Made by a program: the position numbers and the translations under genes
Notes under the pieces: generated by a model
Databases searched by the model: none
What the model saw: the letters and a program-made list of their open reading frames with translations, nothing else
What the model was told of the DNA's origin: nothing
Shown: in pieces, positions 16,714-26,200 of the stretch
How the letters are laid out: each line of letters begins with the position of its first letter
Position numbering within the stretch: the first letter of the stretch is position 1
DNA from: JAEUIZ01 sp046155605
GTDB lineage: Bacteria > Planctomycetota > Phycisphaerae > Phycisphaerales > UBA1924
DNA: 64,000 nt
Direction: 5' to 3'
Assembly (NCBI GenBank): GCA_046155605.1
Contig: JBJXFQ010000002.1
Span: forward strand, 1 to 64,000

Positions 16714-16808
16714 CGAGCCGCGACGCGATTCATGCCTCGATCGATCGCATCCGGCCAGACGAACGCCGCCCACGCAACCACCGCGCCCGATGTCGGTACG
16801 CTTAGGGC

Positions 16809-17792
16809 GTGAGCGACGTGCGTTCGCCTTGCCCGACGTGCGGCTATGACCTCAGCGGCGCGATCGCCACCTGGGGAGATTCCTGTCCGCTCCGCGGCAC
16901 ATGCAACGAATGCGGGGCCGACGTCGATTGGGCCGAGGTGCTCGGTGCCGCTCGCGGCACACGCCAATGGCATGTCGAATCACGCTCGCCCGGACGCACC
17001 TACCTCGGCCGCTCGTGGAGCACGGCCCGGCGGGCGCTGAATCCCTCGCGGTTCTGGCCGGCGATGCTCGACGCGAGACGACTCCGCGCGTGGCGGCTGC
17101 TGTTGTGGCTTCCCGCCATGCTGCTCCCTCTCTATCTGCTCAAGTCCGCCCTCGGTAACGCGGCACGGCTCATCACGCATGTCGCGGAACAGGGCAACAT
17201 CTGGACCTACCTCGCGTGGGCCAGCGACGACTGGACGATGCCCTTCGCGCTCGTGTACTACTCGACGCCGCGGGGTGGCGGGCTGGTCGCCAACTGGACG
17301 GCGTGGGTGATGTTCGCGTGGCCGGCAGGCCTCTGGGGCCTCATCATCGCCACCGCTGTCGCACCGGCGATCATGTGGTGCTGGCCATCCACCGCCGCCG
17401 CCCGTGGCCAGGAACGCTGGGTCGCACGGGCGAGCATCTTTGGCGCGGGCTGGATCGTGTTCTTCGGCCTCTTGGGTGTGGTCGATGGCCTCGCGCGGCT
17501 GGTGCGCACGGCCTCAGACTCGCTGATCGGTTTGGCCCCTTCCGGTGCCGACGAGCGATGGCTGGTCCCGATCCTCTTTGATGTGCCGGAGTGGTGGATG
17601 TGGCTGCCGATCGCGTGGTGGGCGTGGTGGTGGTGGTGCGCGACGGCCTCGAGCGACCTCCGCGAACGCCGCGCTGCGTGGCTCGTCCTCATGGGCGTGT
17701 GGCTCCTCGCAGCGCTGATGTGGTACGTCGCCGTCACCCTCGCTCTCGAAAGCGGCGGCATCCCGCGTGATTGGGTCTTCGGCGAGTTCTGA
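16809..17792 (+). CDS. Membrane protein with N-terminal zinc-ribbon
   Basis: A 327-residue protein starting with GTG. The first about 40 residues hold two Cys pairs (CPTCGYDLSG and CNECGADVDW), a zinc-ribbon commonly fused to membrane proteins in planctomycetes. It is followed by roughly five or six hydrophobic segments (LLLWLPAMLLPLYLL, FAWPAGLWGLIIATAVAPAIM, IFGAGWIVFFGLLGVV, tryptophan-rich MWLPIAWWAWWWWC, and VLMGVWLLAALMWYVAVTLAL). The function is unknown and no catalytic motif was seen. It lies between a dockerin gene and the convergent comB. Confidence 0.75.
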   Translation: MSDVRSPCPTCGYDLSGAIATWGDSCPLRGTCNECGADVDWAEVLGAARGTRQWHVESRSPGRTYLGRSWSTARRALNPSRFWPAMLDARRLRAWRLLLWLPAMLLPLYLLKSALGNAARLITHVAEQGNIWTYLAWASDDWTMPFALVYYSTPRGGGLVANWTAWVMFAWPAGLWGLIIATAVAPAIMWCWPSTAAARGQERWVARASIFGAGWIVFFGLLGVVDGLARLVRTASDSLIGLAPSGADERWLVPILFDVPEWWMWLPIAWWAWWWWCATASSDLRERRAAWLVLMGVWLLAALMWYVAVTLALESGGIPRDWVFGEF

Positions 17793-17900
17793 TTCCGCTG
17801 CCGGATCACTTGCTCACTGCAAGTCAGTCGCCATCGGAAGCAGGAATCAAGCCTGAATATCTCTCGATCGCTCGCGAGCAAACGACCCGCAAGAAACTGC

Positions 17901-18638
17901 CTACTGCGGCCTGATGAGCCAATCGGCCTTGTGAAGTTCCGGGACCATCGGTGCGGCGTCGAAGCGGGCGCAGAGGTCGATGTCGGAGGCGAGGCCGATG
18001 GCGGCGAGGTTGCGGCCGCCCGTGCTGCGGCGAAGCGCGGCGGCGAGGGCGGTGCGGCTTGTGCCGTGGCGCGACCAAAGATCGGCGGCCATGATCGCGG
18101 CATCGTCTTCGAGCGCTGCACCGGCGCGCCGCTCGATGGCCGAAGCGATCGCTCCCGCGGCGAGCGTGTCGTCAAGGCACGGCTGGCCATCGACCCCGGC
18201 GCACAACAGATGGATCGGCAGATTGGCGGCCCAGGCGGCGCTGACGACGGCGGTGAGATTGGCGAGGCAGCCGACAAGCACGCGATCGGCGGCGGCGGCG
18301 ACGCGGAGGGCACGCGTGCCGTTGGTGGTCGTGAAAGCGATGGCCTTGTCGCGGACACGGGGCGCGGCGAACTCAGCGGGGGAGTTGCCGAGCGTGAAGC
18401 CGTCGATTGGGAGTCCGCCGCGCTCGCCGGCGAGGAGGACCATGTGCGGCGGGAGGTCGGCGGCGACACGCCGCGCCTCGTCGATCTCGTCGCAGGGGCG
18501 GATGGCGGCGGCGTGAGCGTGGAGCGCGTAGCAGATCGTGGTCGAGGCGCGAAGAAGGTCGATGACGACGGCGATGCCGCCAGCGAGGTCGGTGGGCCGG
18601 GCGAGCGAGGGAGCGAGATGGAGGGAGAGGGAAGGCAT
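17901..18638 (-). CDS. comB: Probable 2-phosphosulfolactate phosphatase (ComB)
   Basis: A 245-residue protein of the ComB family, known for hydrolysing 2-phosphosulfolactate to sulfolactate with Mg2+. Family blocks seen are VVIDLLRASTTI near the N-terminus, ERGGLPIDGFTLGNSPAEF, and TTTNGTRAL. Length is typical. It is divergent from hflX across 59 bases, so the two share a promoter region. The coenzyme M pathway is not otherwise present in the window; in bacteria the family often has an unclear physiological role, so function is by homology only. Confidence 0.85.
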   Translation of the reverse strand: MPSLSLHLAPSLARPTDLAGGIAVVIDLLRASTTICYALHAHAAAIRPCDEIDEARRVAADLPPHMVLLAGERGGLPIDGFTLGNSPAEFAAPRVRDKAIAFTTTNGTRALRVAAAADRVLVGCLANLTAVVSAAWAANLPIHLLCAGVDGQPCLDDTLAAGAIASAIERRAGAALEDDAAIMAADLWSRHGTSRTALAAALRRSTGGRNLAAIGLASDIDLCARFDAAPMVPELHKADWLIRPQ

Positions 18639-18697
18639 CCAGGACTGTAGCGGAACCAGACGTTCTGGCCGTCAGGCAGAGCGAACTACACTCCCCC

Positions 18698-20116
18698 ATG
18701 ACCGCACCGAGAGAACGCACCGACATCAAGATCCAGTCCGAGCGAGTCGTGGTGGCAGCCGTTCGGCTGCCGGCTTCAAGGTATGACAAACTCGACCCCT
18801 TCGGCGAGTTGCGGTCGCTCGCCGAGCAGGCGGGTGCCACCGTCGTCGGCGAGATGTCGCAGTCGCTCGATCGGCCGGTCGCGGGCACCTACATCGGCAA
18901 GGGGAAACTCGATGAGTTGCGCGGGCTGTGCGAAGCCCTCGACGCGGGGACGATCATCTTTGACCACGAACTCTCGCCGAAGCAGATCGCGAACATCGAG
19001 GAAGCAACCAGTCGCAAGGTGCTCGATCGGTCGGAACTGATCCTCGACATCTTCGCGTCGCGCGCGACGACGCACGAAGCGAAACTTCAGGTCGAACTGG
19101 CGCAACTCGAATACACCCTTCCGCGGCTGCGCGCGATGTGGGACCACCTGGAGCGGATCGTCGGCGGCGGAGGGATCGCGGGAATCGGGACCCGCGGGCC
19201 GGGCGAGCAGCAACTCGAGATCGACCGCCGCCTCGCGCAGCGGAAGAAACTGGACCTGCAATCCCGGCTCGGCGAGATCCAGGCGAGGAAGCGGCGCGAA
19301 GTGCGTGAGCGAAAGGTCGACCATTTCACGGTCGGTCTCGTGGGCTATACGAACGCGGGCAAGAGCACGCTATTCAACGCGATGACGGCGGGCGGGGCGT
19401 ATGCCGACGATCGCCCGTTCGCGACCTTGATCTCGCGGACGCGGCAATGGGACCTCGGCGGCGGGCTTTCGGTGATGCTCTCGGACACGGTCGGGTTTGT
19501 GCGCGACCTGCCGACGAACCTCATCGCGAGTTTCCGCGCGACGCTGGAAGAGGCGACGCACGCGGACCTGCTGCTGATCGTGCTCGACGTGGCGGACCAG
19601 GCGGCGGAGCTGCAGTACGACACGGTGAACAACACGCTCGAGGAAATCTTTGAGGACGTGCGTGCGCTGGAGGCGCGCGAGGGCGTCCAATGGACGCCAC
19701 CCGAACGTGTGCTGCTGCTGAACAAGATCGATCGGCTGCCCGACAACCGCGAACTGCTGGCGTGGCAGAGCAAGCACCCGGAGGCGATCGCCATCGTCGG
19801 GCGCGACCCGATGGACGCCGGTCACGCGGCCCTGCGCGAGCGGGTGAAGGCGGCGGCACGCGGGCCGGTGGTCGAGTTATCCATCACGGTGCCGCTCTCG
19901 GACGCCAAGACAATCCACACGATCGAGAATCGTGGCGAGGTGCTCGCCCGGGACTACGACACGGACGAGCGGGTGACGTTGCGGGCTCGAATCGGTCAGC
20001 GTCAACTCGAACAACTCCGCAGCAGCGGGGCGAGGATGGTGATCGAAGAGCCGACGAAGGAGCGAGGGGACAATCGCGCAAAGGTGATGAAGAGGCCGGC
20101 GGCGGAGAGCAGGTAA
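18698..20116 (+). CDS. hflX: Ribosome-associated GTPase HflX
   Basis: A 472-residue GTPase that in other bacteria binds the 50S subunit and rescues stalled ribosomes after heat stress. The N-terminal HflX domain contains GTYIGKGKLDEL and IIFDHELSPKQIANIE. A coiled linker carries GGGGIAGIGTRGPGEQQLE. The G domain has the P-loop GYTNAGKSTLFNAMT, the switch block DTVGFVRDLP and NKIDR. Length is normal. The ATG at 18698 lacks a clear Shine-Dalgarno. It appears to be monocistronic. Confidence 0.95.
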   Translation: MTAPRERTDIKIQSERVVVAAVRLPASRYDKLDPFGELRSLAEQAGATVVGEMSQSLDRPVAGTYIGKGKLDELRGLCEALDAGTIIFDHELSPKQIANIEEATSRKVLDRSELILDIFASRATTHEAKLQVELAQLEYTLPRLRAMWDHLERIVGGGGIAGIGTRGPGEQQLEIDRRLAQRKKLDLQSRLGEIQARKRREVRERKVDHFTVGLVGYTNAGKSTLFNAMTAGGAYADDRPFATLISRTRQWDLGGGLSVMLSDTVGFVRDLPTNLIASFRATLEEATHADLLLIVLDVADQAAELQYDTVNNTLEEIFEDVRALEAREGVQWTPPERVLLLNKIDRLPDNRELLAWQSKHPEAIAIVGRDPMDAGHAALRERVKAAARGPVVELSITVPLSDAKTIHTIENRGEVLARDYDTDERVTLRARIGQRQLEQLRSSGARMVIEEPTKERGDNRAKVMKRPAAESR

Positions 20117-20542
20117 ACGTTGTTGCCGATTTCCGGCAGGCGGCACTCGGAATAGGCTTGAAACCTCACCGGTACGCCCGCCGGCGTTCGGACGCGCTTT
20201 GTCTTTGCAAGCCCGAATCGACATACGACGCGACGCACGCCCCCTGCGTGGATTTGATGCGCGTGTCCTCGATTCGTATCGTGCCCAAGGCTCCATGCAT
20301 CGAACTCCCATGGACGCGAACAGGGTCTGCCCGAGGCTCAAGGCCACAATCCGCAGAATCGCAATCCGTCGCTCCACCGCAGCGCACTTCATGCCGCCCA
20401 GGCATGGCAAACACGGGCCTCGTGCCGCTTCTGCGGCCAGGTGCCCTCTCCCCATCAGCCGCCCGGCCCCGCGTGTGCGGGCCTTCACTCGCGCGCGCCG
20501 ATTTACTGCCCCGTCTTGGAAGCCGCTGGATTCGTTGGCGTC
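20117..20542. other. 426-bp intergenic region with no recognisable gene
   Basis: This lies between the convergent ends of hflX and the small monooxygenase-like gene. Open frames occur on both strands, but they are Arg/Ser/Pro-rich shadows without family resemblance. No tRNA, strong terminator or long repeat was recognised. Confidence 0.5.
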
Positions 20543-20857
20543 TCACACCGCATCAAAGGTCGCGAACAGGTCTGCCGATTCGCTCGTCGCGGTGAACGGC
20601 ACAAAGGTCGCGCACTCCTCGAACCGCCTCCAAAGCGCTAACACCTCCGGCGTGCGGTGCGCGCGGTCGATCGCCTCGTCGCTCACCCATTCCGAGATCG
20701 AGACCATGATCCCTTCTTTCGAGCGGCAGTTGATCGCAGCCCGATCCGTCGCCAGCCCCAGGCGGCGCAGCAACGGAAGCCGATCGTCGATGACCCTGAG
20801 CAGTTCGGCCTCTTTCCCGGGCTTGGGTCTAAAGCAAGCGATGCTGATTCGGCCCAT
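20543..20857 (-). CDS. Small dimeric alpha/beta-barrel (ABM-like) protein
   Basis: A 104-residue protein starting MGRISIACFRPKPGKEAELL, followed by VSISEWVSDEAIDRAH and LWRRFEECATFVPF. This pattern of strand, helix and W/F-rich C-terminus fits the antibiotic-biosynthesis-monooxygenase or stress-response dimeric barrel fold. The substrate is unknown. The ATG at 20857 is chosen because AAGGAG lies 6 bases upstream. It lies 54 bases downstream of ispD on the same strand, so co-transcription is possible. Confidence 0.7.
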   Translation of the reverse strand: MGRISIACFRPKPGKEAELLRVIDDRLPLLRRLGLATDRAAINCRSKEGIMVSISEWVSDEAIDRAHRTPEVLALWRRFEECATFVPFTATSESADLFATFDAV

Positions 20858-20911
20858 GGCGTTCTCCTTACAACAGCGGTCGGGCGAGGGGGCAAGGGGA
20901 ACCGACAACCG

Positions 20912-21712
20912 TTAGAAGCGCTTGTGCGTCGCACGACCCTCGGGACCATGCACGCCGAGGATCGCGCGGGCAAGCGACAGGTCGATCGGCCGCGTGATCT
21001 TGAGGTTGCGCGGGTCGCCCTCGACCACGACCACGGCCTCACCCAGCCGCTCGACCAGTTGCGCATCATCCGTGCTCGCGAGATCCTCCTGCGAATAGGC
21101 GCGCCGCAGCAAATCGGCCGCAAAGACCTGCGGGGTCTGCACGGCCACCAGCCGCACGCGGTCGAGCGTCGTCTCGACACGCCTCAGTCGAGTGTTGGCT
21201 TTCCCCGCGCCGCCGAGGATGCGATCCAGCGGGTCCACATCCTCATCCACGACCTCTGCTTCCGCGACGCGCTTGAGCGTGTCCGAGGCATCAATAGCAG
21301 GGATCACCGCGGCGTGCTTCCCCGCCGCCTCGATCACACGATCGAGTAGTTCGGCGGGCACGCACGGCCTCGCGGCATCATGCACCGCGATGTGCGTCGC
21401 GTCGGCGGGCACGAGCGCCAGTGCCGCGCCCACCGTCTCATACCGATGCGTCTTCCCGCCCGTACAGAGCCGGACCCCCAGCATCCCCAACTTGTCCGCG
21501 TGGCGGGCACGAAACTCCGCGGCGGCGCCAGGGTCAGCAGGACCCGCGACGATGATCGTCCGCACCTCATCGCGATTCGCAAACAGTTCGACCGTCCGAT
21601 GCAGCACCGGCCGCCCGCCGAGATCTTCGTCGAGTTTCGACCGCGGGAACTCAAGCCCCTCCGCATAACGAACCGACTGCCCCGCGGCTGGAATAATGAC
21701 AGCAAGATTCAT
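20912..21712 (-). CDS. ispD: 2-C-methyl-D-erythritol 4-phosphate cytidylyltransferase IspD
   Basis: A 266-residue enzyme of the MEP isoprenoid pathway that makes CDP-methylerythritol from MEP and CTP. The nucleotide-binding start is VIIPAAGQSVRYAEGLEFPRSK; this departs from the usual AAGxGxRxG..xPKQ and carries a short insertion before the Lys. Also seen are VHDAARPCVPAELLDRVI, AVIPAIDASDTLKRV and VQTPQVFAADLLRRAY. Length is slightly above the usual 230. The ATG at 21712 begins exactly at the catalytic domain. Confidence 0.9.
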   Translation of the reverse strand: MNLAVIIPAAGQSVRYAEGLEFPRSKLDEDLGGRPVLHRTVELFANRDEVRTIIVAGPADPGAAAEFRARHADKLGMLGVRLCTGGKTHRYETVGAALALVPADATHIAVHDAARPCVPAELLDRVIEAAGKHAAVIPAIDASDTLKRVAEAEVVDEDVDPLDRILGGAGKANTRLRRVETTLDRVRLVAVQTPQVFAADLLRRAYSQEDLASTDDAQLVERLGEAVVVVEGDPRNLKITRPIDLSLARAILGVHGPEGRATHKRF

Positions 21713-21852
21713 GCCGGAGGAGCCTAGGCGTGTCGCCCGAGGCGGCAAGTCCTCGCATGAAGGTCACAATCTCTGCCCTCCCCAAGCCCCGCTGTCGCGT
21801 CAATGAGGTCGGGGGCTGGACAGATGTGGTACGCTCAGGTCGGAGGCAACAC

Positions 21853-24570
21853 ATGGCACGACGGATACCTCGGATCGGAATGATGGCAGGGTCGGCGGCA
21901 GCGCTCTTCGCATCGGCGGGCACGGCCGCCGCGCAGGGCCTCTTGCCCTCGCAAAGCCTCGCGCTCTCAGCGCTCCAAGAGGCCGCCCCGGGCGTCCGCG
22001 TCGGCATGGCCCAGGACCGCGTCCTACAGCTCTACGGCACACAGATGGGTTGGGGCCCCAATGCGCACAAATCCGCCCATGACTGGCTCGTCGAGCACGG
22101 GGCCGCGCTCGCCGCCGATGGCAGCGAGTTCCGCCTCGCCTGGAACGCGACCTTCGACGACGATCGCTTCACCGTCTTCTGCTACCAGCAGGACATCGGC
22201 GGCGTCCCCGTCGAATATGGCATCATCAAGGTTCTCGTACGCAATCTGCCCGGCCATCCCGTGGTCTATGCCGCGGGCACGGTCGCTCGCCCGCCGGCAG
22301 GGGGCCTCGGCCGGCCTCAGATCGACGGCGACTCCGCCGCGATGCTCGTGCGCGCCACCGACGCGCCCGCCGACATGACGGAGTGGTCGCGCCCCGCGCT
22401 CATCGTCTATCAGGGCCTCGGCGATTGGACGACGCCCACGCTCGCGTGGAAGTTCACGGGCGAGTCGCCAGACCTCGCGCGCGCCCTCCGCCGGACCTAC
22501 TTCGTCGACGCCGCGACCGGCGTGCTGATTGCCGAGCGCAACGAGGTCGCCCACGTCGCCGTCAGCGGCACGGCCAAAGGCATGGGCAGCCCCGGCTTCA
22601 GGCCCGATATCTCCGTCAATCCCGCCGCCCTCCTCAACATGCCCGAAATCAAGGTCGGCATCGTCAGCGGCACCACCGCCTTCGCCGATCGCAACGGCGC
22701 GTTCACGCTCGCCAACTCTGGTACCACCGCCGTCACCGTTCAATCCGGCGTTGGCACTGCCTCCGGCTTCGGCGGACGCTGGGTCAACGTTGTCCCCTCC
22801 GGCGGCTCCGGCGTCACGGCCTCGCAATCAGGCGTCACGCCCCCAGGCCCCGCCGCGATCGTCTTTAACGCCACCCCCTCCGCGCTCGTCACCGCGCAGA
22901 TCAACGCCTTCGTCCACACCACCCTCACCCACAACTACTTCCGCGACCGCTCCGGAACCTTCAGCAACGTCGATGTCACGCTCCGCGCCAACACCGGAGT
23001 CAGTGGCAGTTGCAACGCCTACTGGAACGGCTCCTCCATCAACTTCTTCAACGCCGGCGGCAGTTGCCCAAACACCGCCTACAGCTCCGTCGTCGCGCAC
23101 GAGTACGGCCATTTCATCGTCGATACGCTCGGCGGCGGCGCGGGCCTCCCCCAGAACGCCTTCGGCGAGGGGTTCGCCGACACCTGCGCCATGATGCTCT
23201 ATGACACCCCCGTCGTCGGGCACGATTTCCTCGGCGTCGGCCAGAACCTCCGCGAGCCCCTCGTCACCAACAAGCAATACCCCTGCGCCGGCGGGATCCA
23301 TTCCTGCGGCATGGTCCTCGGCGGCGTCTGGTATCGAATCCGCCAAAACTTCGGCACCTTCTACGGCTCGGCCAACGGCCTGAGCCGCGCTCGACAACTC
23401 CACGTCTCCTGGGCGCTCATCACCACCGGCGGCCCAGACGCCGCCAACTCCGCCGGCCCTTCCACCGCCGTCGAGGTTCTCACCGTCAACGACGACGACG
23501 GCAACCTCGCCAACGGCACTCCCGACCAGGCCAGAATCTGTTCCGCCTTCGCCGCCCACAGCATCTCCTGCGGCGGAGGGGGCTCCGGTTCACCCGCCAA
23601 CGACACCTGCGCGGGTGCGATCCCCATCACCAACGGCTCCACGCCCTTCGACACCACCACCGCCGCGACCAACGGCCTGCCCGAGTGCGGCCAGGGCGAT
23701 GCCCAGATCTACAAGGACCTCTGGTATCGCTACACCGCTCCGTGCTCCGGCACCGCCACCGTCGATACCTGCGACTCCACCTTTGACACCAAGATCGCCG
23801 TCTACTCCTCCGCCTGTCCGACCACGGTCGGCGCGGCCATCGCCTGCAACGACGACACCTGCGGCACGGGCTCGCGAGTGACCTGGACCGTCGTTGCAGG
23901 CCAGACCTATCGAATCCGCGTCGGCGGCTATCAGCAAGCGAGCGGCACGGGCTCCGTCCGTCTTTCCTGCACCCCCGGAGTCAACGCCTGCGCCTCGCGG
24001 GCGACCATCACCGCCGGCATCACCAACTTCAGCACCATCGGTGCCACCACCGACGGACCCGCCGAAACCAACTGTGGCTTCTGCTGCAGCGATGGCCAGG
24101 TCAACCAGGACATCTGGTACTCCTACACACCAACCTGCACCGGCCTCGCCACCGCCAACCTCTGTGGCAGCACCTTTGACAGCAAGATCGCCATCTATGC
24201 CGGCGGCTGCCCCACCGCGCCAGGTACCGCCATCGCCTGCAACGACGACGCCTGCGGGCCCGTCGGCGCGGCATGGCAATCGCGGGTCACCTGGGCCGCC
24301 AGCGCAGGGCAGAACTACACGATCCGCATCGGCGGTTTCCGCACCGCCTCGGGCACGGGCGCGATCTCGCTCGCCTGCGTGCCCTGCTACCCAAACTGCG
24401 ACGGCTCGACCACCAACCCGTTCCTCAACATGAACGACTTCATCTGCTTCATGAACGCTTACGCCGTCGCCAGCCCATATGCCAACTGCGACGGAAGCAC
24501 CACCCAGCCCGTGCTCAACATCTTTGACTATGTCTGTTTCATGGACAGGTTTGCGGGAGGGTGCCAGTGA
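21853..24570 (+). CDS. Secreted zinc metalloprotease with two PPC-like domains and GC-type dockerin
   Basis: A 905-residue exported protease. The signal peptide ends at GTAAAQG. A propeptide-like region precedes a gluzincin active site: H416-E-Y-G-H420, with a downstream EGFAD (Glu439) as the likely third zinc ligand, resembling fungalysin/thermolysin-type enzymes. Two tandem pre-peptidase C-terminal-like domains follow (each NDTC or NACAS start, CDSTFDTKIAVYSSACP and CGSTFDSKIAIYAGGCP). The end is a dockerin-like pair (CYPNCDGSTTNPFLNMNDF and YANCDGSTTQPVLNIFDY) closing in AGGCQ. The upstream alternative start at 21730 is rejected because it would bury the signal peptide. Confidence 0.88.
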   Translation: MARRIPRIGMMAGSAAALFASAGTAAAQGLLPSQSLALSALQEAAPGVRVGMAQDRVLQLYGTQMGWGPNAHKSAHDWLVEHGAALAADGSEFRLAWNATFDDDRFTVFCYQQDIGGVPVEYGIIKVLVRNLPGHPVVYAAGTVARPPAGGLGRPQIDGDSAAMLVRATDAPADMTEWSRPALIVYQGLGDWTTPTLAWKFTGESPDLARALRRTYFVDAATGVLIAERNEVAHVAVSGTAKGMGSPGFRPDISVNPAALLNMPEIKVGIVSGTTAFADRNGAFTLANSGTTAVTVQSGVGTASGFGGRWVNVVPSGGSGVTASQSGVTPPGPAAIVFNATPSALVTAQINAFVHTTLTHNYFRDRSGTFSNVDVTLRANTGVSGSCNAYWNGSSINFFNAGGSCPNTAYSSVVAHEYGHFIVDTLGGGAGLPQNAFGEGFADTCAMMLYDTPVVGHDFLGVGQNLREPLVTNKQYPCAGGIHSCGMVLGGVWYRIRQNFGTFYGSANGLSRARQLHVSWALITTGGPDAANSAGPSTAVEVLTVNDDDGNLANGTPDQARICSAFAAHSISCGGGGSGSPANDTCAGAIPITNGSTPFDTTTAATNGLPECGQGDAQIYKDLWYRYTAPCSGTATVDTCDSTFDTKIAVYSSACPTTVGAAIACNDDTCGTGSRVTWTVVAGQTYRIRVGGYQQASGTGSVRLSCTPGVNACASRATITAGITNFSTIGATTDGPAETNCGFCCSDGQVNQDIWYSYTPTCTGLATANLCGSTFDSKIAIYAGGCPTAPGTAIACNDDACGPVGAAWQSRVTWAASAGQNYTIRIGGFRTASGTGAISLACVPCYPNCDGSTTNPFLNMNDFICFMNAYAVASPYANCDGSTTQPVLNIFDYVCFMDRFAGGCQ

Positions 24571-24660
24571 GGCCTTGCAACATGCAGTCCGTCAGCAGGC
24601 AGCGATTGTACAGGACATTAAAGCGGTAGTCGCGCGTCTGGTTCTATACCACGACAACGT

Positions 24661-26094
24661 CTACTTGAGTTCCTTGGCGCTGGCCGAGGCAAGTGCCGCT
24701 TCCATGCGCGCTTTGGCTCTACTCAGAAGATCTCGCGTCTGTTCCTGATCATCTCCCTCACGATGCTCAAGGAGGACGCGGAGCACACCTGCAAGCTTGG
24801 TATCTCCCAGATCTAGCAGAATGAGGCCGAACTCGACCGCGTAGGCGTCGAGAACGGCGTTGCCCACACGTGCTACTTCGGTGCTCTGGGCCGTAGACGA
24901 TCGCGCGACATACCTGGTGTCGGTAGAAAGGAGAAGTGAAACGCAGAACTGCACCCGCGGGTCCATCGATGACCGCTCGTCGCTCTCTTGGGAAGACATG
25001 CTGCGGACGGCTCGCCACATTGATTCGCCGTTCTTGCTCCTCCAGCCGCTCGACTCGTTGCGTTTCGCGTCAAGCAGCAGCTCATATTTGATCAACATGA
25101 AGCCACCCAGATCACTCGACGAGCGCATTCTTAAGGCGCTGGTAAACTCCTCAAAGCGCTGGACCATGTCCACGGGCCATTCCGAGGCGACCACATGGCT
25201 TCCGACAAGCTTTCGGCCATAGTGCTCAACCATCACTGATGAGATAATGTAGGATTCGAGACACTGCGCGGGGAATAGTCGCAACACCTCCTCAACTGCG
25301 GCACCTTGATTAGCAGCAGCCAGCGATTGGACGCAGCGCTCGAGCATCTCAATAAACCCCGTGCGCGATCGAACGTCATCATACTTCGACAGCCTCCTAA
25401 GCAAATCAAGGACCTCATCTCGCTGAGACGATGTGAACCCGTCCTTGATATCGAGAGTAAGCGCCAGATTGGCGAGTTGAAAGAAGGCCGTCTCGCGCTC
25501 GAGTTTGTCTCGTACCCGAGCGTCGACCACGCCAACGAGCGACGAGCCAGCGTAGGAATCGACAGATGCCTGCACGCTCGCGGGAATCCACTGCTTCTGT
25601 GTCTTGTCTTGTAGTTCTGAGCCCAGCCCGTCGATCTGCTTCGTTGTTTCGCTCTCGAATCGATCAAGACGTTCATTGACCATGCTCTTGGCCACATAGC
25701 CGAGGAAGCCGATAATGGCAGTCAAGGCGAACGCGGCGACGCCGAGGAAAATCGCGTTGCGATTGGACCACCGCTGCTCCCGCTCTAACACCTCTTGCTC
25801 GACGTGCCACGCGATGGCCGCGATCAGCGCGCGGCGGCCATTCTCACTCGCGAGGTTCTCCGTGAGAGCGGCGACTCCCGTTTTGTCCAGGTGCGCGCCC
25901 AATCGATGAGCGTCTCGAAGCCGCTCAAGATGATGCACCGCCTCAAGCAGGCTCTGGTGGGATGCGCCCTTGGGAGGCAGCACTTTCACTTCGATGAGCG
26001 AATACGGCGTCGTGGCACCGGATCGCCGGCGAACCTCGGTGATCAACGAATCCAGAAGTTCAAGCCCCAGGTCATCGCGGTTCGATTGTCCCAT
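24661..26094 (-). CDS. Single-span membrane protein of unknown function, lower GC
   Basis: A 477-residue protein not recognised. One transmembrane helix lies near residues 115-135 (AIFLGVAAFALTAIIGFLGYV), followed by a short coiled coil (NERLDRFESETTKQIDGLGS) and a long, mostly helical soluble domain. The N-terminal cytoplasmic part is about 110 residues. Base composition is visibly lower in GC than its neighbours and uses more A/T-ending codons, suggesting acquisition by transfer. The ATG at 26094 is chosen because AAGGAGG lies 8 bases upstream; the in-frame TTG at 26100 is too close to that site. Confidence 0.75.
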   Translation of the reverse strand: MGQSNRDDLGLELLDSLITEVRRRSGATTPYSLIEVKVLPPKGASHQSLLEAVHHLERLRDAHRLGAHLDKTGVAALTENLASENGRRALIAAIAWHVEQEVLEREQRWSNRNAIFLGVAAFALTAIIGFLGYVAKSMVNERLDRFESETTKQIDGLGSELQDKTQKQWIPASVQASVDSYAGSSLVGVVDARVRDKLERETAFFQLANLALTLDIKDGFTSSQRDEVLDLLRRLSKYDDVRSRTGFIEMLERCVQSLAAANQGAAVEEVLRLFPAQCLESYIISSVMVEHYGRKLVGSHVVASEWPVDMVQRFEEFTSALRMRSSSDLGGFMLIKYELLLDAKRNESSGWRSKNGESMWRAVRSMSSQESDERSSMDPRVQFCVSLLLSTDTRYVARSSTAQSTEVARVGNAVLDAYAVEFGLILLDLGDTKLAGVLRVLLEHREGDDQEQTRDLLSRAKARMEAALASASAKELK

Positions 26095-26129
26095 GGACAA
26101 CTCCTCCTTCGAGGTTGAGATGTCCAGTC

Positions 26130-26159
26130 AACATACCGGCACTTTATCGCCGCCGTCAA
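26130..26159 (-). promoter_or_regulatory. Candidate sigma70-type promoter
   Basis: On the minus strand TTGACG (26159-26154) and TATGTT (26135-26130) are separated by 18 bases, 36 bases before the ATG at 26094. It would drive the unknown membrane protein gene. Confidence 0.45.
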
Positions 26160-26200
26160 CTCTCCCCTATATAGGTGGTAACAGGACTTGGTACCGCTTT

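Noticed and set aside
20117..20542. Several frames of 60-120 codons as possible small genes
   Set aside because: None has a Shine-Dalgarno, a domain-like composition or a resemblance to known proteins; all are Arg/Ser/Pro-rich.
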